From: UMGS1840 sp964537245
GTDB lineage: Bacteria > Bacillota > Clostridia > UMGS1840
Assembly (NCBI GenBank): GCA_964537245.1
Contig: CAZHZL010000015.1
Location: 1 to 41,163, forward strand
Length of the DNA stretch: 41,163 nt
Reading direction: 5' to 3'
Shown: piece after piece, positions 34,478 through 41,163 of the stretch
Numbering within the stretch: position 1 is the first letter of the stretch
How the letters are laid out: each line of letters starts with the position of its first letter
The notes under the pieces: generated by a model
What the model was told of the DNA's origin: nothing
Database searches by the model: none
The model's input: only the letters and a program-made list of their open reading frames with translations
Position numbers and translations under genes: made by a program

Positions 34478-35242
34478 TCAAATATTTTTATTTCTAAGCT
34501 TTTTTAGCTGTGAATTTCCCGTAAAATAAATCAGAAGCTTTCTTGGAAGAAAACGGGAGAAAAATACGGCAAGCTTAACCGATACACTCGGAAGAATAAT
34601 AGTTTTCTTGCGAAACATCTTTTTTACTGCATATTCTGCCACATATTCTGCCGACATACCCTTTAACGAGGACGAAGCGTTTGCAACTGCGTCAAATTCC
34701 GTCTTAACGGGTCCCGGGCATAAAGCACCGATATATACATCTGATTTTTTTCTTTTAAGCTCGTCTGCTATACCCTCGGTCAAGGATTTTACATATGCTT
34801 TTGTTGCATAGTAAGCTGAAAAATAAGGAGAAGCAAAAAAAGAAGCTATGGAGGCTACGTTTAAGATGTAGCCTCTGTTTATTTTTATAAAATCCTTTAA
34901 AAAAAGCTTTGTCAGAATATGAACGGCAGTAACATTTGTTTCTATCATAGAAAGCTCGTCTTGTATGTCAATGTCCGAAAATTCTCCAAGCTTTCCGAAG
35001 CCTGCGTTATTTATAAGGATTTCTACATCCTCGTTTTTTACCTTTTCATAAAGAGAAAAAACCTCGTCCTTATTTGATAAATCAGCTTTTATTATAATTG
35101 TTTTTTCTCCGAAAATTTCTTTTAATTCACAAAGCTTTTCGTATCTTCTTGCAACTAAAATAAGCTCATATCCCCTTTTATGAAGAATATGAGCCATCGC
35201 TTTTCCTATTCCTGATGACGCGCCTGTTATTAATGCTTTCAA
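34478..35242 (-). CDS. Short-chain dehydrogenase/reductase
   Basis: A 254-aa NAD(P)-dependent oxidoreductase of the classical SDR family. The cofactor motif is TGASSGIGKA (7-16), then NNAGFG, the catalytic serine in VASIASFF and the YATKAYVK pair (Y and K of YxxxK). An RR in LVARRYEK after the second strand favours NADP(H). The C-terminal about 40 residues are basic and hydrophobic (SVKLAVFFSRFLPRKLLIYF), as in membrane-associated DltE/YqjQ-like SDRs. Starts with TTG at 35242 behind AAAGGGGAC. Substrate unknown. It is the last gene of the murA-walJ-rlmH run. Confidence 0.88.
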   Translation of the reverse strand: MKALITGASSGIGKAMAHILHKRGYELILVARRYEKLCELKEIFGEKTIIIKADLSNKDEVFSLYEKVKNEDVEILINNAGFGKLGEFSDIDIQDELSMIETNVTAVHILTKLFLKDFIKINRGYILNVASIASFFASPYFSAYYATKAYVKSLTEGIADELKRKKSDVYIGALCPGPVKTEFDAVANASSSLKGMSAEYVAEYAVKKMFRKKTIILPSVSVKLAVFFSRFLPRKLLIYFTGNSQLKKLRNKNI

Positions 35243-35255
35243 ACAAATGTCCCCT

Positions 35256-35732
35256 TTATTTATGATAACTCTCGTTACCGAGAATTTTAAAGCCTCTGTA
35301 AATCTGCTCCGTCAAAATAAGTCTTGCCAGATTATGCGGAAATGTCATTTTTGAAAGCGATATTTTATACTGACATTTATTTATTACATTCTGTGCTATT
35401 CCGTGTGAGCTACCGATAATAAAGCAAAGACCGCCGTTTATTTTGTTTTTTTCGATAAAATCCGCAAACTCCTCGCTTGAAAAGCTTTTTCCGTCTATCG
35501 TAAGCGCAACATTTACCATATTTGAAGGCATATTTTTTAAAATAATATTCCCCTCTTTTTCCAAAACAGCTTCTATTTCCTTTTGCGAAGGGTTATCGCT
35601 TACAGACAAATCCTGAAGCTGACAAACAGAAATATCCGTATATTTTGAAAGTCTTTTCTCATATTCAGAAATTATTTCCTTAACTGCCTTTTCCTTGAGC
35701 TTTCCTACCGTTATTATTTTCGTTTTTACCAT
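35256..35732 (-). CDS. rlmH: 23S rRNA pseudouridine-1915 N3-methyltransferase RlmH
   Basis: A 158-aa SPOUT methyltransferase. It shows IITVGKLKEKAVKEIISEYEKRL at the start, the SAM-binding knot residues in LCFIIGSSHGIAQNV, and LSKMTFPHNLARLILTEQIYRGFKI, ending in the conserved SYHK. It modifies helix 69 of 23S rRNA. The frame extends 15 codons further, but that is inside the upstream gene; the ATG at 35732 overlaps the preceding stop (TGATG). Neighbouring WalJ-like gene and rlmH are also close in other Firmicutes. Confidence 0.95.
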   Translation of the reverse strand: MVKTKIITVGKLKEKAVKEIISEYEKRLSKYTDISVCQLQDLSVSDNPSQKEIEAVLEKEGNIILKNMPSNMVNVALTIDGKSFSSEEFADFIEKNKINGGLCFIIGSSHGIAQNVINKCQYKISLSKMTFPHNLARLILTEQIYRGFKILGNESYHK

Positions 35733-36547
35733 CAGATAACAACAACCTTTCCAAGCTCTCCTCTGGGCGAAACCCAAAGCTCCACATCCTTATCGGGCGT
35801 TATACCGTTTTTTATAAGAACTGAGCTTACCGTATCATAAGCCATCTGCGTTGTATTCGCCTCACCGCTCAAATGTCCGAGAACAATTCTCTTAACGCCT
35901 TCTTTCACAAGATATGCAGAAAATTTACCGCAGTTTTCGTTTGAAAGATGACCGCCGTCGCTTAGTATTCTCATTTTCAAATCCATTGTGTAGCTGCAAT
36001 TTTCCAAGCTCCATACATCGTGGTTGCTTTCTATAAAAACAAGGTCCTTCCCTTTAACATCGTCATAAAGATTTTCCCTTAAAAAGCCTATATCGGTAAG
36101 GATAGAAATTTTCTTTTCCTCAGACAGCAGGTTGTATCCCACAGTCCCTTCAGCATCGTGCGGAACAGGAAAAGAAGAAACGATAAAGTCGCCGAAATTT
36201 ATATCCTGTTTTTCTTCAATCTGAAAAATTCTGTTTTTATATGTCAAAAGAGCGTCGTTCATCTTTTCGTTTTTCAAAAAAAGCTCATTCAAAGTCCCGT
36301 AAGTAGCGCATACCTTAGCATTTGTGTTTTTTAAAATCATAGGAAGCGCGCTTGTGTGGTCTGAGTGATAGTGTGAAATAAACAAAACATCAATGTCGGT
36401 TATTTCTTCGCCTATATAAGAAAGGTGCTCCTTTATTTTTTTATAGCTGCAGCCGCAGTCAAACAAAATTCTGTTTTTCTTATAGGAAACAAAAATGCTG
36501 TTTCCGTTACTGCCCGAAAATAGCGGACAAAATTTTAATTCTGCCAT
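35732..36547 (-). CDS. WalJ/YycJ-like MBL-fold metallohydrolase
   Basis: A 271-aa metallo-beta-lactamase-fold protein. The metal motif is HYHSDH in LFISHYHSDHTSALP; further ligands are in PVPHDAEGTVGY and LGHLSGEANT. The N-terminal KFCPLFSGSNGNSIFVS is a hallmark of the YycJ/WalJ group, which is associated with wall or DNA-repair phenotypes in Bacillus. It lies directly after the second murA (9-base gap) and is coupled to rlmH. Start ATG behind AAAGGTAT. Confidence 0.9.
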   Translation of the reverse strand: MAELKFCPLFSGSNGNSIFVSYKKNRILFDCGCSYKKIKEHLSYIGEEITDIDVLFISHYHSDHTSALPMILKNTNAKVCATYGTLNELFLKNEKMNDALLTYKNRIFQIEEKQDINFGDFIVSSFPVPHDAEGTVGYNLLSEEKKISILTDIGFLRENLYDDVKGKDLVFIESNHDVWSLENCSYTMDLKMRILSDGGHLSNENCGKFSAYLVKEGVKRIVLGHLSGEANTTQMAYDTVSSVLIKNGITPDKDVELWVSPRGELGKVVVI

Positions 36548-36556
36548 TTTATACCT

Positions 36557-37816
36557 TTAAAAGTCTTCCTTTCTGATTTTGCCGCCCAAAGCTGTTATTT
36601 TTTCAATAACCTTTTCATATCCTCTTTCGATATAGTGGATATCGTATATCTCTGTTTTTCCTTCTGCCATAAGTCCCGCAATAATCATAGCCGCACCGGC
36701 TCTTAAATCGCAGGCATTAACAGGAGAAGCAACAAGCTTTGACACACCCTCGATAAACGCCATGTTTCCGTTTGTATTTATCTTTGCTCCCATCTTTTTG
36801 AGTTCTTCAGTAAACTTAAATCTCGAATCCCATACTGTTTCGGTAACTGTGCTTGTCCCGCTTGAAACTGTAAGAAGCGTTGCAATTATAGGCTGCATAT
36901 CTGTCGGAAAGCCCGGATAAGGCATAGTTTTTACAACAGCATTTTTATATACTTCCTTTTTGGGAAAAACGCGGATTGAATCGTCAAACTCTTCAATTCC
37001 TACTCCGATTTCAGACAATTTTGCACTCATAGATTCAAGGTGCTTCGGAATAACATTGTTTATCGTAACTTCACCGTGAGTTGCAGCCGCCATAACCATA
37101 TATGTACCTGCTTCAATCTGGTCGGGGATAATTGAATATGTTGTTCCGCTAAGCTTGGAAACTCCTGTAATCTTTATGCTGTCCGTACCTGCGCCCTTGA
37201 TTTTTGCACCCATAGAGTTTAAAAAGTTTGCAATATCAACAATATGCGGCTCCTTTGCAACATTTTCTATAACTGTATTCCCGTTTGCTCTGCACGCGCA
37301 AAGCATTGCGTTGATTGTAGCGCCGACAGAAACCATATCAAGATAAATATGCGCGCCGTTTAAGCTGTCTGCCCTTGCAACCACCGCACCGCCTACAATC
37401 TCGGTTTCCGCTCCCAGCGCCTCAAAAGCCTTGATATGCTGGTCAATCGGTCGTTTTCCTAGATTACAGCCGCCCGGAAGCGCAACCTTCGCACTGTGAT
37501 ACTTACCAAGAAGCGACCCGATAAAATAATATGACGCTCTCATTTTTGAAGAAAGCTCATACGGTATCTCGGTTGATTTTATGGTAGTACCGTCAATATA
37601 CAAAACTCCTGGCTCTTTATAGTATACCTCTGCACCAAGCTTATCGAGAATTTTTATCATAACCCTGACATCTGAGATATCAGGAACATTTTCCAAAATA
37701 CAGGGAGAATCTGAAAGCAATGCTGCCGGAATCATAGCAACCGCAACATTTTTCGCTCCGCTTATCGTAACCTCTCCTTTAAGAGCTGTACCTCCCGTTA
37801 TAACGTATCTTTTCAA
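36557..37816 (-). CDS. murA: UDP-N-acetylglucosamine 1-carboxyvinyltransferase (second copy)
   Basis: A 419-aa MurA paralogue. K22-N23 (SGAKNVAVA) and the catalytic C117 (LPGGCNLGKRPIDQH) are conserved; QH replaces the LH of the first copy, a difference seen between MurAA- and MurAB-type enzymes. FPTDMQPIIATL and IERGYEKVIEKI complete the fold. Start is a TTG at 37816 with AAAGGATG about 12 bases upstream; no alternative start is better. It heads a run with the metallohydrolase, rlmH and SDR. A TATAAT on the minus strand at 37892-37887 may be its -10, with a poor -35. Confidence 0.95.
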   Translation of the reverse strand: MKRYVITGGTALKGEVTISGAKNVAVAMIPAALLSDSPCILENVPDISDVRVMIKILDKLGAEVYYKEPGVLYIDGTTIKSTEIPYELSSKMRASYYFIGSLLGKYHSAKVALPGGCNLGKRPIDQHIKAFEALGAETEIVGGAVVARADSLNGAHIYLDMVSVGATINAMLCACRANGNTVIENVAKEPHIVDIANFLNSMGAKIKGAGTDSIKITGVSKLSGTTYSIIPDQIEAGTYMVMAAATHGEVTINNVIPKHLESMSAKLSEIGVGIEEFDDSIRVFPKKEVYKNAVVKTMPYPGFPTDMQPIIATLLTVSSGTSTVTETVWDSRFKFTEELKKMGAKINTNGNMAFIEGVSKLVASPVNACDLRAGAAMIIAGLMAEGKTEIYDIHYIERGYEKVIEKITALGGKIRKEDF

Positions 37817-37963
37817 GCAAAAAACACATCCTTTATATTAATATTGAAAATCCGAAGTTTTTTAAAACCGTAATAATACAAGATACATTATAACATATAA
37901 AACAAAAAAAATAAAGTCTTTTTTTGAAATTAATTATTTTTTTTATTATTTTTTATAAAACTG

Positions 37964-37995
37964 TTGACAAATATGAAAATTTATGGTAGTATAAT
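37964..37995 (+). promoter_or_regulatory. Promoter of the DUF2325-DUF3793-flavodoxin operon
   Basis: TTGACA (37964-37969) is followed after 17 bases by TAGTAT (37987-37992), which runs into TATAAT (37990-37995) at 20 bases. The true -10 is one of these overlapping boxes. Transcription would start near 38000, inside the palindrome. Confidence 0.65.
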
Positions 37996-37998
37996 TTA

Positions 37999-38026
37999 CA
38001 CGGTTAGTTATAGCTAACTAACCGTG
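37999..38026. promoter_or_regulatory. Palindromic operator, DtxR-like metal box candidate
   Basis: A perfect 12-bp inverted repeat, CACGGTTAGTTA with its complement, around the centre TAGC. It covers the predicted transcription start. The TTAG/CTAA words resemble DtxR/IdeR iron boxes, and the flavodoxin cargo agrees with iron-dependent repression (inference). Confidence 0.65.
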
Positions 38027-38066
38027 TGCTGAAAGACAAAACTTTCTTACATATAAGGAGAGAATT

Positions 38067-38357
38067 ATGAGTATAGTAATTGTAGGCGGACATGACAGAA
38101 TGCACTGCCGTTATAAAGAAATATGCAAAAAACACGGCTGCAAGTGTAAGGTTTTTACACAATACCCTGCTAATTTTGAAAATCAGATCGGAAATCCCGA
38201 TATTATTATAATATTTACAAAAACAGTTGCGCACAAAATGGTAAGTATTGCTTCAAAGCAGGCTTTGAAATCGGGTGCGGCTGTTAAGCATTGCCATTCT
38301 TCCAGCGCTTGTGCGCTTGAACAGACTTTAAACGAACATTTCGGAAACGCTTGCTAA
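38067..38357 (+). CDS. DUF2325 domain protein
   Basis: A 96-aa protein: MSIVIVGGHDRMHCRYKEIC, VFTQYPANFEN, DIIIIFTKTVAHKMVSIA and VKHCHSSSACAL. This is the whole DUF2325 domain, a small Rossmann-like unit with conserved H and C residues (HDRMHCRY, HKM, CHSSS) that could bind metal. Function is not known. In gut Firmicutes it occurs beside iron-related genes. It is the first gene of an operon under the palindromic operator and has AAGGAGAG as ribosome binding site. Confidence 0.88.
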   Translation: MSIVIVGGHDRMHCRYKEICKKHGCKCKVFTQYPANFENQIGNPDIIIIFTKTVAHKMVSIASKQALKSGAAVKHCHSSSACALEQTLNEHFGNAC

Positions 38358-38372
38358 ATTTTTTAACAACAA

Positions 38373-38388
38373 GTTAGTCTAAACTAAC
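38373..38388. promoter_or_regulatory. Second, internal TTAG/CTAA palindrome
   Basis: GTTAGT-ctaa-ACTAAC lies between the DUF2325 and DUF3793 genes and shares the GTTAGT/ACTAAC half-sites with the operator at 37999-38026, with a shorter centre. A weak promoter (TTGCTA at 38351) may precede it. Confidence 0.5.
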
Positions 38389-38418
38389 CGTTATTTTACA
38401 GAAAAGGAGTTTTTTATA

Positions 38419-38967
38419 GTGGAAAAATTAATTGCCTATTTTTGCGGTCCTGCATTAGCGGGAATAAAGCCATCTAACATTGTAAACTGTCAGAAAAGCG
38501 ACTACAAAAATATATCTGATACAGTTCGTACTCTTAACGGTCAGCTTAACTGCAGGGATATTTATTTTGAGATACTTTACGAATACGAAAAAAGCGTTCT
38601 CATTATGGTATACAGAAAAAAGCTTCTTGAAAACCATCTTAACAGGGAAGATTCAAAAGCTTTTTTGAAAAAATACGGTTACAAGGAATATAATACATTA
38701 AACGAGCATATAAGTTTTCTGAAATCAAGGATAAAGAAATATGATTTTCCACACGAAATAGGGATTTTTCTGGGATATCCTATTCACGATGTAGAAGGCT
38801 TTATCAACCACAGAAACGAAGGCTTTATTTTATCGGGAGAATGGAAGGTTTATGAAAATGCAGCGGAAGCCAAAAAGCTTTTCAAGCGTTTTTCAGACTG
38901 CCGCCGTTCTATAACAAGACGAATTTTAAACGGTCAGACATTAGCACAGATTTTCTGTGTTTTGTAA
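38419..38967 (+). CDS. DUF3793 family protein
   Basis: A 182-aa cytoplasmic protein. The pattern fits DUF3793: an early CGPALAGIKPSNIVNC, a middle LLIMVYRKKLLENHL-like stretch, then FPHEIGIFLGYPIHDVEGFINHRN and SGEWKVYENAAEAKKLFKRF. No catalytic motif is recognisable. Members usually lie beside a flavodoxin in iron-regulated clusters of Clostridia, as here. Start is a GTG at 38419 behind AAAAGGAG. The C at the end (FCVL) and the two cysteines near the N-terminus could be redox-active, but this is speculation. Confidence 0.85.
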   Translation: MEKLIAYFCGPALAGIKPSNIVNCQKSDYKNISDTVRTLNGQLNCRDIYFEILYEYEKSVLIMVYRKKLLENHLNREDSKAFLKKYGYKEYNTLNEHISFLKSRIKKYDFPHEIGIFLGYPIHDVEGFINHRNEGFILSGEWKVYENAAEAKKLFKRFSDCRRSITRRILNGQTLAQIFCVL

Positions 38968-39000
38968 TATATATTATATACATTAAGGAGGTTTTACAAT

Positions 39001-39426
39001 ATGAGTAAAACAGCAGTTATTTATTGGAGCGGTACAGGGAATACCGAGCTTATGGCAAAGTCGATTTTTGACGGAGTTAAGGAGAACAATCCCGAGGCGG
39101 AAATATATAATGTTTCTGAGATTACAGCAGACAAAGCGAAAGAATATGATATTCTTGTTTTAGGCTGCTCGGCTATGGGAGATGAGGTTTTGGAGGAAGA
39201 AGAATTTGAACCTTTCTTCGCTAATCTTGAAGCAGATATTTCAGGAAAAAAAGTTGCATTATTCGGCTCATACGGTTGGGGCGACGGAGAATGGATGCGA
39301 AGCTGGGAGGAAAGAGTTACAAACGCCAACGCCGTACTTATCGGCGGCGAAGGTCTTATTATAAACGAAACCCCCGATGACGACGGCATTGCGCTTTGTC
39401 TTAATTTCGGAAAAAATATAAAATAA
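39001..39426 (+). CDS. Flavodoxin
   Basis: A 141-aa short-chain flavodoxin. The FMN phosphate loop is WSGTGNTELMA (9-19); the isoalloxazine loops are LGCSAMGDE and FGSYGWGDGEWM, with W near the flavin. It is an FMN electron carrier that replaces ferredoxin when iron is scarce. It is the last gene of the operon with two metal-box-like palindromes, and a strong terminator follows at once. Ribosome binding site AAGGAGG. Confidence 0.94.
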   Translation: MSKTAVIYWSGTGNTELMAKSIFDGVKENNPEAEIYNVSEITADKAKEYDILVLGCSAMGDEVLEEEEFEPFFANLEADISGKKVALFGSYGWGDGEWMRSWEERVTNANAVLIGGEGLIINETPDDDGIALCLNFGKNIK

Positions 39427-39459
39427 AAAATTGCCCTCACTCAGCGAGGGCAATTTTTT
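39426..39459. terminator. Bidirectional intrinsic terminator
   Basis: AAAAATTGCCCTC pairs with GAGGGCAATTTTT across a 7-base loop, with T-runs on both strands. It serves the flavodoxin operon (+) and the beta-helix gene (-), whose stop codon touches it. Confidence 0.92.
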
Positions 39460-40991
39460 TATTTCTGCGTAAATACTCCGCAAAGAGGTACAAGGCTTAC
39501 AGTATCCTTCCAAAGCATTACTTTATCATCTGCTCCAAAATTTTCAAGCTTGACGGGAATTGTATTTTCTCCCAAGTTAAGCGTATCTGTCACGATATCA
39601 ACCATATTAAGCGAACCGTCAGCATTGTAATCCGCAAATATAACGGTATATACACCTTTTTCAGCAATATTTACCATGATATTTTTGTTATCCCCATCAA
39701 TTTGAAGATAAGGAAGCTTCTTAAGAAGCACATTACCGTCATAATCAAGCGTTAAACCGTAATTGCCATCTTCATAGCTAAGCTTATTCATATCGCTTTG
39801 TGTAACTGTATATTCATCAGCAGAAGCTGCAAAATTAATATAGCTGAATGAAGTCGGCTTAAGCCATGAATAAGCAACAATCTTTGCAGTAGATGCAAGC
39901 TGTCCTATTGTTACATTCGGAAAATGTATTCCGTTATACTCATAACCGTCAAGATACATATTTTCTCCCGGCTCTTCCGAAGTATTAATATTTCCGTAAA
40001 CTCCGACTGTTCCTGATATTGCCACGCTTGAATTGGGAGCTATGAGCATTCCACCGCCCCATCTTGAAGCTGTATTTTCGGTAACCAGACCGCCTGAAAG
40101 CTCAAGAAGCTCATTATCGTTTACATAAATTCCGCCTCCATAGGCTGAGCTGTTTCCGATAATGCTTCCTCCCTTCATTTCAAATACAGATTCCGTCGAT
40201 ATCTGATATACACCACCCCCATATTTTACTGCGCTGTTATTTTTTATTTCAGCATTATCACTTACAATAACCGTGCCTATTTTCTGACAAATACCTCCGC
40301 CGTTTGTAGCAGCAGTATTTCCGGAAATAGTTCCATCTGTAAATGTTATTGTATTACTGTCAAGATTCAAAATAACCACACCGCCGCCCTGATAGGCAGT
40401 GTTACCGCTGATTTCTCCGCCGTTAAGCGTGAGGCCGCCAACTATAATGCACACTCCTCCGCCTGCGCCGTTTTGGGTAGTATTGTTATTATTACATATA
40501 ACAGCGCCTTCACCCAGTGTAAGATAACCCGCTTTCATACTGAGATTGCTGTTGTCGCCTACTGCTATCAATGCTCTTGAAGCAGTAATACCCGATTCAC
40601 TTCCACCATCAACAATAATATTTTCCATAATAACTCTTGCAGGAGTATATGTTTCTCCGTCCTCCGCAAAGCTGCCGGAAACCTTCAGAAGATAGCCGTG
40701 CTGCTCCACAGATGAGGTAATTTTTTTGGGGTCAGAAGCTTCTTCGCTTGTGATTTTTACAGTTTTTGATACCGTTACAGTTTCTGTCAGGGAAACATCC
40801 GAAACAAGCTTTACCGTTCCGCCGTCGTAAACATTCTGCAAAGCCTCCGAAAAAGAAGCCTGAAGCCATTCTCCGTTTACATTCGCCTGATACATTGCCT
40901 CAGAATCGGAAGCAAGCGTTGCCGGTGAAAATAGGCTGATTACCAAAAAAACTGTAAGTGTGAATAGTGATAAGGTTTTGTTAATTTTCAT
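39459..40991 (-). CDS. Secreted right-handed beta-helix protein
   Basis: A 510-aa protein with a signal peptide (MKINKTLSLFTLTVFLVISLFSPATLA, about 1-27). A lead domain (LQASFSEALQNVYDGGTVKLVSDVSL) is typical of proteins with a beta-helix, and about residues 120-320 hold repeats of the form GGGV...LNGGEISGNTA..GGG, like pectate-lyase or chlamydial polymorphic-membrane-type helices. The last about 75 residues form a beta domain with YTVIFADYNADG and DKVMLWKDTVSLVPL, related in pattern to the C-terminus of the leucine-rich repeat protein at 30.8 kb. No anchor motif is seen. The ATG at 40991 follows GAGAGGTG; an in-frame start at 41009 has no such site. Confidence 0.85.
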   Translation of the reverse strand: MKINKTLSLFTLTVFLVISLFSPATLASDSEAMYQANVNGEWLQASFSEALQNVYDGGTVKLVSDVSLTETVTVSKTVKITSEEASDPKKITSSVEQHGYLLKVSGSFAEDGETYTPARVIMENIIVDGGSESGITASRALIAVGDNSNLSMKAGYLTLGEGAVICNNNNTTQNGAGGGVCIIVGGLTLNGGEISGNTAYQGGGVVILNLDSNTITFTDGTISGNTAATNGGGICQKIGTVIVSDNAEIKNNSAVKYGGGVYQISTESVFEMKGGSIIGNSSAYGGGIYVNDNELLELSGGLVTENTASRWGGGMLIAPNSSVAISGTVGVYGNINTSEEPGENMYLDGYEYNGIHFPNVTIGQLASTAKIVAYSWLKPTSFSYINFAASADEYTVTQSDMNKLSYEDGNYGLTLDYDGNVLLKKLPYLQIDGDNKNIMVNIAEKGVYTVIFADYNADGSLNMVDIVTDTLNLGENTIPVKLENFGADDKVMLWKDTVSLVPLCGVFTQK

Positions 40992-41029
40992 TTTTGAAAC
41001 ACCTCTCATATATAAAATTTATTTTTTTA

Positions 41030-41082
41030 AACAACAAAAAAAGGCATATACATCCTCAGAAGCTGAAGATATTATATGCCTT
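41030..41082 (-). terminator. Strong hairpin with T-run upstream of the beta-helix gene
   Basis: On the minus strand AAGGCATATA (41082 side) pairs with TATATGCCTT (41050-41041), with an inner stem TCTTCAG/CTGAGGA, followed by eight T and TTGTTG. It would end a transcript entering from beyond the window, or act as an attenuator in the beta-helix leader. Confidence 0.7.
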
Positions 41083-41106
41083 ATACTCAAAAAAAGACAG
41101 ACTATG

Positions 41107-41163
41107 ATGTATGTATGTATGTATGTATGTATGTATGTATGTATGTATGTATGTATGTATGTA
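41107..41163. repeat. (ATGT)n microsatellite at the window edge
   Basis: A perfect tetranucleotide repeat, 57 bases, just over 14 units, running off the window. It begins 116 bases upstream of the beta-helix start codon. The true length is unknown. Confidence 0.95.

Overview
The window is AT-rich chromosomal DNA that looks like an anaerobic, low-GC Clostridia (gut-type Firmicutes). Support comes from AAAGGAG-type ribosome binding sites, several TTG starts, a cdaA-cdaR pair, a gdpP-rplI-dnaB block, a BspA-type leucine-rich repeat protein, a DUF6514-like protein, and a DUF2325/DUF3793/flavodoxin cluster. I cannot name a genus. I saw no rRNA, tRNA, CRISPR array, transposase or prophage gene. The right edge ends inside a tetranucleotide microsatellite.

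Layout, left to right. 0.2-4.0 kb: a SanA/YdcF-like membrane protein, a hemolysin-III-family membrane protein, then an overlapping NodB-type deacetylase/formyltransferase pair facing away from a small XRE regulator; a palindrome sits between the -35 and -10 of the pair's promoter. 4.0-6.8 kb: a GH20 hexosaminidase directly downstream of a RibU riboflavin transporter with an FMN riboswitch. 6.8-10.0 kb: cdaA-cdaR (c-di-AMP synthesis) and a divergent murA. 10.0-10.7 kb: a gene-free patch with hairpin repeats, a small element flanked by a 12-bp direct repeat, and an array of short hairpins joined by AATTCATG-type linkers. 10.7-15.7 kb: a leftward run of two SGNH-type hydrolases, a secreted copper-amine-oxidase-N domain protein, YigZ, HflX and a Cof-type HAD phosphatase. 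15.8-16.3 kb: a DUF6514-like gene with a possible sigma-E-type promoter.

16.3-30.4 kb is one long leftward housekeeping run: lepA, hemW, gdpP, rplI, dnaB, tilS, ftsH, an RNase H with a hybrid-binding domain, an acyltransferase, yqeG, a TIM-barrel protein and an M24 peptidase. It covers translation fidelity, replication, tRNA modification, c-di-AMP breakdown and proteolysis. Divergent from lepA is a 1169-aa secreted leucine-rich repeat protein. Its roughly 310-nt 5' leader begins at the predicted transcription start with a 25-bp stem, holds further nested hairpins and a potential long-range pairing, and contains an intrinsic terminator ahead of the start codon. This leader is the strongest candidate for something undescribed here.

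34.5-37.8 kb: a leftward run of a second murA, a WalJ-like metallohydrolase, rlmH and a short-chain dehydrogenase. 37.9-39.5 kb: a rightward DUF2325-DUF3793-flavodoxin operon with two TTAG/CTAA palindromes, consistent with control by a DtxR-type metal-responsive repressor. 39.5-41.2 kb: a secreted beta-helix protein read leftward, with a strong hairpin and an (ATGT)n tract upstream of it. Starts were chosen by ribosome binding site and by overlap with neighbours; family calls come from motifs read by eye, not from searches.
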